Positions 56,780 to 64,000 of a stretch of DNA of 64,000 nt are shown piece by piece; position 1 is the first letter of the stretch; every line of letters begins with the position of its first letter. Below the pieces are notes generated by a model, which worked only from the letters and a program-made list of their open reading frames with translations, ran no database searches and had not been told where the DNA came from. The stretch is from positions 1,240,001-1,304,000 of the forward strand of contig NZ_CP031611.1 in assembly GCF_001687475.2 (NCBI RefSeq). The letters are read 5' to 3'. Position numbers and translations under genes: made by a program. This DNA comes from Campylobacter hepaticus (GTDB taxonomy: Bacteria > Campylobacterota > Campylobacteria > Campylobacterales > Campylobacteraceae).

Positions 56780-57034
56780 ATGTTATTTACGTTTAAAAAA
56801 AATGAAAAAATTATAGCTTTAAAAAAAGAAGTTAAAAGGTTAAAAAGCATTATAGCTTTAAAAGATACTACTATAAATGAAATATCATTAAAATTTGAAA
56901 GTGAAATTAAAATGAATGCAAAACTTACTAATTTTCGTATAAAAATCCTTGATGCTTTACGACTTATAGAGGTTAAAAATAACGATGAAGCAGCTATAAA
57001 AGAAGTAAAAAGATTAAAGGAGAAAGAATTATGA
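56780..57034 (+). CDS. coiled-coil phage protein, unknown
   Basis: 84 residues (MLFTFKKNEKIIALKKEVKR), helical and Lys/Glu-rich throughout, with AAAAGGTAAAAC upstream. Its stop overlaps the next, decayed reading frame (ATGA-type overlap at 57031). May form a hetero-coiled coil with the preceding product. Confidence 0.55.
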   Translation: MLFTFKKNEKIIALKKEVKRLKSIIALKDTTINEISLKFESEIKMNAKLTNFRIKILDALRLIEVKNNDEAAIKEVKRLKEKEL

Positions 57035-57115
57035 AAAAACAAACAAAACATTTTTAAAATTGAATTTTTAATACATCAACAAGATAAAGATAAACAAATG
57101 CATTTTTATGAGTGA
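57031..57115 (+). pseudogene. short decayed phage gene
   Basis: ATG 57031 reads MKKQTKHF and stops. Adding one A to the A6 at 57034-57039 gives MKKNKQNIFKIEFLIHQQDK and an end at 57115 (28 residues). Coupled to the gene upstream. No function suggested. Confidence 0.35.
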
Positions 57116-57127
57116 TATTATTATAAG

Positions 57128-57391
57128 CTATGGCTTATAAATTTCTTTTCTATGTCCTACTTCAAGACAAAGAATAGTTAATTTTTTATCATCATTTAAA
57201 CAAATTAAGCGATAATCATTTATCCTATAACGCCATAAACCTTTTAAATTTCCTTTTAATGCTTTGCCTTTTTGATTTGGGCTTTCTAGGCTTTGCATTT
57301 CTTCTTTCCATTTTTTAATTTGCTTTTGGGCTTCTTTATTTAGTTTTTTAATTTGTCTTGCTGCTTTTTGGCTAAAATAAATTTCTATCAT
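57128..57391 (-). CDS. RelE/ParE-superfamily toxin
   Basis: 87 residues with the RelE fold pattern: IYFSQKAARQIKKLNKEAQK, ALKGNLKGLWRYRINDYRLI (conserved core with two Arg) and LEVGHRKEIYK at the end. The Arg-rich end and GHR/xxY favour an mRNA interferase of the RelE/YafQ kind. It overlaps the antitoxin by 4 nt (ATGA) and is translated after it. Intact. Confidence 0.85.
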   Translation of the reverse strand: MIEIYFSQKAARQIKKLNKEAQKQIKKWKEEMQSLESPNQKGKALKGNLKGLWRYRINDYRLICLNDDKKLTILCLEVGHRKEIYKP

Positions 57392-57612
57392 AAATTAAGT
57401 TGTTTAAAAAGATTATCAGCACTAATGCTTTTTTTTTCATTTGCCAAATATTCTTTATAAGCTTGTTCGCCTATTTTTGCATCTTGCAAGTCTTCTAAAA
57501 ATTCTATAATTAAGGCTTGGGCAATCTTTTCTTTGCTTGTATTTCTTGCTTTGGCTATATCTAAAAAAGCTTGTTCTTTTTCCCTTGATAATTCTATATT
57601 TAGATTAAGCAT
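57388..57612 (-). CDS. RelB-like antitoxin
   Basis: 74 residues (MLNLNIELSREKEQAFLDIA): a ribbon-helix-helix-like start and a C-terminal tail (EKKSISADNLFKQLNL) of the kind that wraps the toxin. Antitoxin-first order with a 4-nt overlap is the standard type II layout. Confidence 0.8.
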   Translation of the reverse strand: MLNLNIELSREKEQAFLDIAKARNTSKEKIAQALIIEFLEDLQDAKIGEQAYKEYLANEKKSISADNLFKQLNL

Positions 57613-57789
57613 TAAAAATCCTTTTTTTTAAAAATTATAGCAAATTATTTTATAAAAGTTTTTATACATTTTAATATTTAATATAAAATTTTTACTTTTT
57701 TACACTTAATAACAAAACATTTTAAATCAATTAAAGCAAGAAAATCAAGGTGCTTTATGATAAAATTATTAAAACAATAAAGGAGATAT

Positions 57790-58014
57790 ATGCACAAAGA
57801 AAACATAATCAAACAAGTTTGCGAAGAGTTAAATATTACTCAACGACAATTAAGTGAAATGTTGCAAATACCAGAAAGTACTATAGCACGTTGGAAAAAT
57901 GGAAATTTGCCACGACTTACAGAACTTTTTTTAAAAACAATGCTTGAAAATATAGAATTAAAGCGAAAATTAGAAACAATTAAAAAAGCTCATCAAATAA
58001 TATCAGAATTATAA
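57790..58014 (+). CDS. small XRE-type HTH regulator
   Basis: 74 residues with a textbook helix-turn-helix (LNITQRQLSEMLQIPESTIARW) and a coiled-coil end (ENIELKRKLETIKKA). AAAGGAGATAT precedes ATG 57790. Likely a prophage or TA-associated regulator. Confidence 0.8.
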   Translation: MHKENIIKQVCEELNITQRQLSEMLQIPESTIARWKNGNLPRLTELFLKTMLENIELKRKLETIKKAHQIISEL

Positions 58015-58240
58015 AGATATTGAAATTTTACACACCATTTATTTTTATTTTTGGAAAAATTTTTAGAATAATTTATTAAAAATGAATAAAAAGTATTGAT
58101 AAAATTTCATAAAATAGTGAAAATAAAGAGAGTTATAAAATATGTCTTTCTGATGAGGAATCAGATCATTTTTTAAATTTATCAATTGAAGATGAAAAAA
58201 TAGAAATTTTCAAAATAACTTCATAGAACAAAACAACAAG
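58015..58240. other. prophage right end with a coding remnant
   Basis: Mostly non-coding. One short frame near 58140-58225 reads KICLSDEESDHFLNLSIEDE and ends in a stop, looking like the end of a deleted gene. The sequence changes abruptly to the 405-bp repeat at 58241. Confidence 0.4.
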
Positions 58241-58458
58241 ATGGAAATATAAGAGTTTTAACCATAACAGAAAAACAATTTGACAATATGCAAATCCTTT
58301 TAGGTGGAACTTCTTTTAATGAAAAAATAAATGATAATAAAAATTTAGTTTTATTTGAATATGATGAAAAAAGCAAAGAATTTAAATATTACAATGAAAA
58401 AATAAGTAAAGAAAAGAAAAAAACTAAGTTTATACAAGCTAGTTTATTTGAATTTTAA
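58241..58458 (+). pseudogene. cas2: cas2 3' fragment
   Basis: Last 72 codons of cas2, same as 44936-45153, without start or core beta-strand. Not functional. Confidence 0.9.
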
Positions 58459-58533
58459 TGGTTTTAAAGGGATTGTAACCCTGCGTGGATAACCAAAAAC
58501 CACTTATTTTAGTCTCTTTTTAAATTTCTCTAG
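58455..58533 (-). ncRNA. tracrRNA, copy 2
   Basis: Same sequence as 45150-45228 including its TATAAT promoter at 58544-58539, so it should be transcribed equally. Ends approximate. Confidence 0.8.
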
Positions 58534-58605
58534 TAAGAATTATAACATAATTTTAGATCTTTTTCCATAGAAAAACATCTAATTTTCTTTATTTGATAAA
58601 AGTGT

Positions 58606-58641
58606 ATTTTACCATAAAGAAGTTTAAAAAGAGACTAAAAC
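58606..58641 (-). CRISPR. solitary CRISPR repeat, copy 2
   Basis: Same 36 nt as at 45301-45336. No further repeat follows in 58646-59170, so the original array on this side is gone or was only one unit. Confidence 0.85.
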
Positions 58642-58645
58642 AAAA

Positions 58646-59170
58646 TTTTTAGCAAAGGAATCACCTTTAATTTTTACAGATGTGATGAGTTTTTTAACTC
58701 CAGTCTATGTAAAATATAATTAAACAATCTTTTTTATATTTAAGTTTTACGATTAAGTTCTTTTGTTAATCTTATGATGCACAAGATATTATCATTAAAC
58801 ACTCTTCTAATAATAGTTTATTTGGTGTAACTTTAAAAATATCATCTAAAAGCAAAATTGTATTAAGCGGCGGTTTAAAGTTTCTTGTTTCTTAAAGACT
58901 AATTGTTCTTTGTGTTGTATTTAGTATTTTTACTAGTTTTAATTAATAAATCACTTGCTTTTCTTATTTTTTTGGATTTTTTCCAAGCATTTTAAGATCA
59001 TGATTAAATATAAAAAATTTAAAAATTGTCATGAGAATTGATATATTAAAAGAATTGATTTTTCTGTGAAAAAACTTAATTGTTAATATCTTTGTATTTA
59101 AAGTATTTAAATAATTATTATATTTACTTTATAAAAGTATTATTAGATATTTTTTTAAGGATAATTTAAA
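58646..59170. other. decayed region between the CRISPR remnant and the DUF411 gene
   Basis: Two coding scraps are visible on the plus strand: AKESPLIFTDVMSFLTPVYV (about 58651-58721) and, later, DAQDIIIKHSSNNSLFGVTL followed by KISSKSKIVLSGGLKFLVS (to 58896). Neither is assigned. The rest is AT-rich and carries the promoter of the next gene. Confidence 0.4.
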
Positions 59171-59614
59171 ATGAAAAAAAGTATTTTAATTTTTGTTGCA
59201 TGTATTTTATTCAGTACAATGCAGGCTAAAAATATACAAATTTATGAGAGTCCAAATTGTGGTTGTTGTGATCTTTGGGCTGATTATATGAAAAATAAAG
59301 GTTATGAAATTAGTGTGCATAAAACACATGATATTTTAAAGATTAAAAAAGATTTTGGTATAAAAGATGAATATCAAAGTTGTCATACAGGGTTTATTGA
59401 GGGTTATATAGTAGAAGGGCATGTTCCAGAAAGTGCGATAGCTTGGTTGCTTGAGAATAAACCTAAAAATATTATAGGAATTTCAGCTCCTGGTATGCCA
59501 CAAGGAAGTCCTGGAATGGAGCAAGGATATAGTGAAAAATATCCTGTTATTTTAATAAAAAAAGATGGAACTTATGAACTTTATGGATATTTTATGGGAG
59601 ATGAAAAATTTTGA
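59171..59614 (+). CDS. DUF411 periplasmic metal-binding protein
   Basis: 147 residues. Signal peptide (MKKSILIFVACILFSTMQA), then YESPNCGCCDLWADYM, the CxCC site, and QSCHTGFIEGYIVEGHVPES with a further Cys and His. This pattern is DUF411, linked to copper or other metal handling. ATG 59171 follows AAGGATAATTTAAA. Single gene. Confidence 0.85.
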   Translation: MKKSILIFVACILFSTMQAKNIQIYESPNCGCCDLWADYMKNKGYEISVHKTHDILKIKKDFGIKDEYQSCHTGFIEGYIVEGHVPESAIAWLLENKPKNIIGISAPGMPQGSPGMEQGYSEKYPVILIKKDGTYELYGYFMGDEKF

Positions 59615-59730
59615 TTTTAATTTCTTGCCATAAAAACTATAATTTTTTGAAATAAATTTAAAAAGTATCAAGTTTTACATGTAATATTCGATTTAATTGA
59701 AGTCTTAAGACTTAAATTAAAGGAGGCGTT

Positions 59731-59910
59731 ATGGCTTTAGATATTCCTTCTAATGCTTGCCTAATGAGTACAATTAATACTTCAATATTAAAAAAATCTA
59801 TGGATTTAAATGAAGAATTATTAAATAAACTCATGGAAGGTATGCAAGAATGCTCTGAATCTTTTAATGCGGAAGTTTTGGGATCAAATAGTTTAGATAT
59901 TTATGCCTAA
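59731..59910 (+). CDS. YjfB-like small motility-associated peptide
   Basis: 59 residues (MALDIPSNACLMSTINTSIL) with helix LKKSMDLNEELLNKLMEGMQ, resembling the YjfB putative motility family. A very strong AAAGGAGG precedes ATG 59731, implying high translation. CGATTT about 40 nt upstream resembles the -10 of flagellar sigma28 promoters in Campylobacter but no matching -35 is evident. Confidence 0.65.
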   Translation: MALDIPSNACLMSTINTSILKKSMDLNEELLNKLMEGMQECSESFNAEVLGSNSLDIYA

Positions 59911-60048
59911 ATATCTTAAAATGTAACAAATCGCTTTAAGATATTGACTTTAGTGTCTTAGAGTGATTTTAAATAAATATTTCTTTAGCATTTTTTGGTT
60001 ATAATCCTAGCATTTATTTTTTTATTTTTAACAACTAAGGATTTGCTG

Positions 60049-61191
60049 ATGATAAAGAAAATGGTTTTAAGTGAAACTTTTCCAGGTATTTTGCTTGTAT
60101 TTTGTACTTTTTTGGCTTTACTATGCAAAAACTCTTCATTAAGCCCTATTTATACAGATTTTTTTCATGCTAATTTCACTGTTGGATTTGATCATTTTCA
60201 GCTTACAAAATCTTTAGATTTATGGATAAATGATGGTTTAATAGCTATATTTTTTCTTTGTATAGGACTTGAGTTAAAATATGAAATTTTACGAGGGCAA
60301 CTTAAAAATATAAGATCTGTGTCTTTACCTATATTTGGTGCATTAGGAGGTATGATTGCACCTGCTTTGATTTTTTTTGCTATTAATTATTCTCATGAAT
60401 TTGCTATGAAAGGATGGGCTATACCTACAGCAACTGATATTGCTTTTGCAGTGGGTATTTTAATGCTTTTGGGAAATAAAATTCCTGCAAGTTTAAAGCT
60501 TTTTTTGCTTTCTTTGGCTATTTTTGATGATTTGGGTGCTATTTTAATTATAGCTTTATTTTATACAGATCAGCTTTCTGTTTTAGCTATTATTATTTGT
60601 TTGTTTTGTATTTTTGCTTTGCTTTTATTAAATTATTATCATATTACTCATTTATCGCTTTATGTATTAGTGGGTGTTGTGTTGTGGATAGCTATGCTTA
60701 AAAGCGGGGTTCATGCAACTTTAGCAGGTGTAATTATTTCTTTATTTATCCCTCTTGATACTAAAAATAAAAAACCTTATTTACACGAAGTTTTTAAAGA
60801 TTTAAATCCTTGGGTGGTTTATTTTATTTTACCTTTATTTGCTTTTGCTAATGCTGGAATTGATATTAGAGATATGCAACTTGATTTTGTATTTTCACCT
60901 GTAAGTATTGGGATTATATTGGGATTATTTTTAGGAAAACAATTGGGTGTTTTTATGTTTTGTTATCTTGCTATCAAATTGAAGTTAGCTAAGCTTCCTG
61001 AAAACGTGAGATATAGACAATTTTATGGCATTTGTATATTAACAGGTATAGGTTTTACTATGAGTTTGTTTATTGATGGTTTAGCTTATAAAAATAGTAA
61101 TATTTTTGAACATGCTGATAAACTTGCTATTTTAGTAGCTAGTTTTTTAAGTGCTATTGTTGGTTTTATTTATCTTAAGTTTGTTAAATGA
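60049..61191 (+). CDS. nhaA: Na+/H+ antiporter NhaA (first copy)
   Basis: 380 residues, about 11-12 membrane segments. Key motifs: [20 protein letters not shown] and [14 protein letters not shown] with the Asp pair that exchanges Na+ and H+, [12 protein letters not shown] 60049 fits the family N-terminus and has AAGG about 9 nt before it; an in-frame earlier start at 59995 adds a stretch unrelated to NhaA. It overlaps the second copy by 4 nt. Confidence 0.93.
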   Translation: MIKKMVLSETFPGILLVFCTFLALLCKNSSLSPIYTDFFHANFTVGFDHFQLTKSLDLWINDGLIAIFFLCIGLELKYEILRGQLKNIRSVSLPIFGALGGMIAPALIFFAINYSHEFAMKGWAIPTATDIAFAVGILMLLGNKIPASLKLFLLSLAIFDDLGAILIIALFYTDQLSVLAIIICLFCIFALLLLNYYHITHLSLYVLVGVVLWIAMLKSGVHATLAGVIISLFIPLDTKNKKPYLHEVFKDLNPWVVYFILPLFAFANAGIDIRDMQLDFVFSPVSIGIILGLFLGKQLGVFMFCYLAIKLKLAKLPENVRYRQFYGICILTGIGFTMSLFIDGLAYKNSNIFEHADKLAILVASFLSAIVGFIYLKFVK

Positions 61192-62354
61192 TTTTAGTAT
61201 CTAAATTAAAAGCTTTACTTTTAAATGAAGCTTTTGGCGGTATTTTACTTATAGTTTGTACTATTTTTGCCTTACTTATGGAAAATGGGTCTTTTAGTAC
61301 GTATTATCGTGAATTTTTAAATTTAAAGGTAGGTTTTAGTATAGGCGAATTTGAGCTTATAAAACCTTTTTTACTTTGGATAAATGATGGTTTAATATCA
61401 ATATTTTTTTTTGCAATAGGGCTTGAACTTAAGAAAGAATTTTTATGCGGTGAGTTTAAACATCCCAAAAATATTGTTTTACCTCTAATGGCTGCTTTAG
61501 GAGGTATACTTATACCTGCACTTTTGTTTTCTTTAGTTAATATAACTAATCCTTATGTTTTAAGGGGTTGGGCTATTCCTACTGCTACAGATACTGCTTT
61601 TGCTTTGGCTATATTGATGATGTGTGGAAAACATGTTCCTACAAGTTTAAAGCTTTTTTTGCTTTCTTTGGCTATTTTTGATGATGTTGGTGCTATTTTA
61701 ATTATAGCTATTTTTTATACGACAAAATTATCTACTTTAGCTTTAGTTATTGGCGGTATAGCTATTTTGGTAATGTTTATTTTAAATCTTTTGGGTGTAA
61801 CAAGAAAGTCTTTTTATTTTATTTGTTCTATTATTCTTTGGATTAGTGTTTTAAAAAGTGGGGTTCATGCAACTTTAACTGGAATTATTACAGCATTTTT
61901 TATACCTATGCAAACTAAAAATGGACAACCTTTTTTAGAAGAAATTTATGAAGGTTTAAAATTTTGGATAGCTTTTGTTATTTTACCTTTGTTTGCTTTT
62001 GCTAATGCTGGGGTGAATTTATCTAATATTGATCTTAAAGTACTTTTTTCAGGTGTAAGTATAGGTATTTTTTTAGGGCTTTTTGTAGGTAAACAAGTTG
62101 GGGTGTTTTTGTTTTCTTACTTGGCAATTCGATTTAAATTTGCAAGCTTACCTCAAGGTTGCAATATAAAACAACTCTATGGAGTGTGTATATTAACAGG
62201 TATAGGTTTTACTATGAGTTTGTTTATTGATGGTTTAGCTTATGAAGCAAGTGATATTTTTAATTATGCTGATAATTTAGCTATTCTTATAGCTTCTTTT
62301 TGTTCTGGAATTTGGGGTTTGATTTATCTTAATTTTTTTGCTAAAAAGTCTTAG
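61188..62354 (+). CDS. nhaA: Na+/H+ antiporter NhaA (second copy)
   Basis: 388 residues, clearly paralogous to the preceding gene: [54 protein letters not shown]. Tandem nhaA genes are the normal arrangement in C. jejuni. Coupled by an ATGA overlap to the first copy and followed after 3 nt by the lipoprotein gene. Confidence 0.93.
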   Translation: MILVSKLKALLLNEAFGGILLIVCTIFALLMENGSFSTYYREFLNLKVGFSIGEFELIKPFLLWINDGLISIFFFAIGLELKKEFLCGEFKHPKNIVLPLMAALGGILIPALLFSLVNITNPYVLRGWAIPTATDTAFALAILMMCGKHVPTSLKLFLLSLAIFDDVGAILIIAIFYTTKLSTLALVIGGIAILVMFILNLLGVTRKSFYFICSIILWISVLKSGVHATLTGIITAFFIPMQTKNGQPFLEEIYEGLKFWIAFVILPLFAFANAGVNLSNIDLKVLFSGVSIGIFLGLFVGKQVGVFLFSYLAIRFKFASLPQGCNIKQLYGVCILTGIGFTMSLFIDGLAYEASDIFNYADNLAILIASFCSGIWGLIYLNFFAKKS

Positions 62355-62357
62355 AAT

Positions 62358-62819
62358 ATGAGAAAGATTTATTTTTTTATTGTTGTAGTATTTTTTATGA
62401 GTGGATGTAGTTTTTATCAAAATTTATATCCTGATTTTACTCCTTCTCATGTAAATAAAGAAAGAAAACTTAAATTTATTGCTAAAGAGTGGAAAAATAC
62501 TCCCTATGTTTTAGGGGGGAGAAGCAAAAAAGGTGCTGATTGTTCAGCTTTTACACAAAATGTTATGGCTGAGTTTAAAATACATATACCACGTACCACT
62601 CAAACTCAATTAGCCTTAGGTACTAAGGTTTCTAAATCTAAATTAAAAGCCGGAGATCTTGTTTTTTTTAAAACCAATAGAGGACCAAATGGCATGCATG
62701 TAGGTATTTATACAAATAAAGGAAAATTTATACATTTATCCACAAAAGGTGGAGTAAAAGAAGCTAGACTTGATAGTTCTTATTGGAAATCACGTTATAT
62801 AGGAGCAAGAAGATATTAG
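62358..62819 (+). CDS. NlpC/P60 lipoprotein
   Basis: 153 residues. Signal with lipobox FFMSGC, then the NlpC/P60 peptidase with Cys in GADCSAFTQNVM, His in GMHVGIYTNKGKF and a second polar residue near FIHLST. Probably a DL-endopeptidase on peptidoglycan stems at the outer membrane. One base from murI. Confidence 0.88.
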   Translation: MRKIYFFIVVVFFMSGCSFYQNLYPDFTPSHVNKERKLKFIAKEWKNTPYVLGGRSKKGADCSAFTQNVMAEFKIHIPRTTQTQLALGTKVSKSKLKAGDLVFFKTNRGPNGMHVGIYTNKGKFIHLSTKGGVKEARLDSSYWKSRYIGARRY

Positions 62820-62820
62820 T

Positions 62821-63564
62821 ATGAAAGTGGGTGTATTTGATAGTGGTGTTGGAGGATTAAGTGTTTTAAAATCTCTTTATGAAGCTAGGCTTTTTGATGA
62901 GATTATTTATTATGGAGATACTGCTAGGGTTCCTTATGGTGTAAAAGATAAAGATACTATTGTTAAATTTTGTCTTGAAGCATTAGAATTTTTTAGATCA
63001 TTTCAAATTGATATGTTAATTATTGCGTGTAATACCGCTAGTGCTTATGCTTTAGACGTTTTAAGACAAAAAAGTACTTTTTCAGTGTATGGAGTTATTG
63101 ATGCAGGTGTTAAGGCAACAAGTAAAGCTTTGTGTGATAAAGATAAAGAAATTTTAGTGATTGGTACAAAAGCTACTATTAATTCAAAAGAATATCAAAA
63201 ACGTTTATTGCTTGAAGGTTTTACTAAGGTTAATGCTTTAGCTACAGGGCTTTTTGTTCCTATGGTTGAAGAAGGTATTTTTGAGGGTAAGCTTATGCAA
63301 AGTACTATGGAGTATTATTTTAAAGACCTTTTAACTCCTGATGCTTTAATACTTGCTTGCACTCATTTTCCTTTATTGAGTTCTTCTTTGAGTGAGTATT
63401 TTGGTAATCAAACAAAATTAATTCATTCAGGGGATGCTATAGTTGATTTTCTTAAGCAACAAGAGAATATAAAAACTAAAAATTATAAGGCAAATTTACA
63501 TTTTTATGCTTCTAGTGATGTTGATTCTTTAAAGAATACTGCTAGAATTTGGCTAAAATTATAA
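62821..63564 (+). CDS. murI: glutamate racemase
   Basis: 247 residues making D-glutamate for peptidoglycan. The two catalytic Cys are in IACNTASAYAL and ILACTHFPLL; FDSGVGGLSVLK and YGDTARVPYG are family motifs. Confidence 0.95.
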   Translation: MKVGVFDSGVGGLSVLKSLYEARLFDEIIYYGDTARVPYGVKDKDTIVKFCLEALEFFRSFQIDMLIIACNTASAYALDVLRQKSTFSVYGVIDAGVKATSKALCDKDKEILVIGTKATINSKEYQKRLLLEGFTKVNALATGLFVPMVEEGIFEGKLMQSTMEYYFKDLLTPDALILACTHFPLLSSSLSEYFGNQTKLIHSGDAIVDFLKQQENIKTKNYKANLHFYASSDVDSLKNTARIWLKL

Positions 63565-63575
63565 GGAAATGAAAA

Positions 63576-64000
63576 ATGATAGAAATAAAAAAACCAGATG
63601 AAATAGAAAAATTAAGAATAGCAAATCAAGTTGTAGCAAAAACTTTAGATTTTTTAGAAAAAGAAATTAAAATAGGAATGAGTTTAAAACAAATTGATCA
63701 AATGGCCGAAGATTATATTTTAAGTCTTGGAGCTAAACCTTCATTTAAAGGACTTTATGGTTTTCCAGGTGCAATTTGTACTTCTTTAAATCAGGTTTGC
63801 ATCCATGGAATTCCAGATGATAAAATTTTAAAAGCGGGTGATATTTTAGGAATAGATGTTGGGAGTGTGGTTGGTGGATATTATGGAGATGCTGCAAGGA
63901 CTATTGCTATAGGAGAGATTTCATCTTTAGATCAGGCATTAATTTCTTGCGCTAAAGATGCTTTATATCATGCTATAGATATTATCAAAGAAGGCATGCG
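63576..64000 (+). CDS. map: methionine aminopeptidase, N-terminal part
   Basis: Type I Map. ATG 63576 (MIEIKKPDEIEKLRIANQVV) with AAGGAAATGAAAA upstream. Metal ligand region GIDVGSVVGGYYGDAARTI and the substrate His in CIHGIPDD are seen. The gene continues beyond the right edge. Confidence 0.95.
   Translation, partial: MIEIKKPDEIEKLRIANQVVAKTLDFLEKEIKIGMSLKQIDQMAEDYILSLGAKPSFKGLYGFPGAICTSLNQVCIHGIPDDKILKAGDILGIDVGSVVGGYYGDAARTIAIGEISSLDQALISCAKDALYHAIDIIKEGM

Larger units (their letters stand above)
58241..58645 (+). repeat. 405-bp direct repeat, copy 2
   Basis: Exact copy of 44936-45340. It starts in mid-cas2 after AACAACAAG and ends ACTAAAACAAAA, followed by TTTTTAGC instead of capsid sequence. 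With copy 1 it brackets 12,900 bp of prophage. Confidence 0.95.

Noticed and set aside
58646-59170. Continuation of the CRISPR array past copy 2
   Set aside because: No 36-nt repeat or recognisable remnant at 66-nt spacing was found.

Overview
The window is AT-rich chromosomal DNA from a thermotolerant Campylobacter of the C. jejuni relationship. The evidence is the S10-spc ribosomal operon with secY, the recA-eno-ftsB-cgpA and mqnD-fliQ-murB neighbourhoods, CapB-like autotransporters, a five-haem nrfA and a type II-C cas9-cas1-cas2 set. The species cannot be fixed from sequence alone.

Layout. 1-4570: rlmN (partial), a nucleosidase-like gene, rsmA, RNase J and a pseudouridine synthase. 4719-14538: a promoter and the complete rpsJ-to-secY operon. 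14584-19735 (minus): a glycerol-phosphate type (ugp) ABC transporter locus in which every gene except the ATPase carries frameshifts or deletions. 20038-33713: two autotransporter genes facing each other, sharing a 3986-bp inverted repeat that looks identical, around ppk, a broken nrfH, intact nrfA, a PepSY-type membrane protein and tRNA-Ser. 33948-39173: murB, fliQ, mqnD (minus), then recA, eno, an ftsB-like gene and cgpA (plus). 39333-39768: five tRNA genes, followed by an integrase remnant. 40847-45340: a CRISPR-Cas II-C locus with cas9 inactivated by three lesions, intact cas1 and cas2, an antisense-oriented tracrRNA gene and one CRISPR repeat. 45341-58240: a decayed prophage of about 13 kb. 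58241-58645: an exact second copy of the cas2 3' end, tracrRNA and CRISPR repeat. 59171-64000: ordinary core genes (DUF411 protein, YjfB-like peptide, two nhaA, NlpC/P60 lipoprotein, murI, map).

How it fits together. The prophage is bracketed by a 405-bp direct duplication of host CRISPR DNA, so one crossover between the copies would excise a circle of 13,305 bp carrying a tracrRNA gene and a solitary CRISPR repeat. Its capsid gene runs directly into that repeat. The prophage has an S24-type repressor, a decayed divergent Cro-like gene, a set of shared TTGTATAATTATA sites at its promoters, two tiny hydrophobic-peptide genes that look like type I toxins, and an intact RelE-RelB type II module. 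Most structural genes carry one-base indels, so it is probably dead as a phage while its addiction modules persist.

The most unusual points are the CRISPR-flanked prophage, the exact inverted autotransporter pair (one member behind a G8 tract), the two type I toxin candidates, and the decay confined to ugp, nrfH, cas9 and phage genes. Nearly all lesions are single-base indels in short homopolymers, so raw reads should be consulted before each is taken as biology. Two in-frame nonsense codons (nrfH, cas9) and an internal deletion (ugpE) cannot be explained by homopolymer error.
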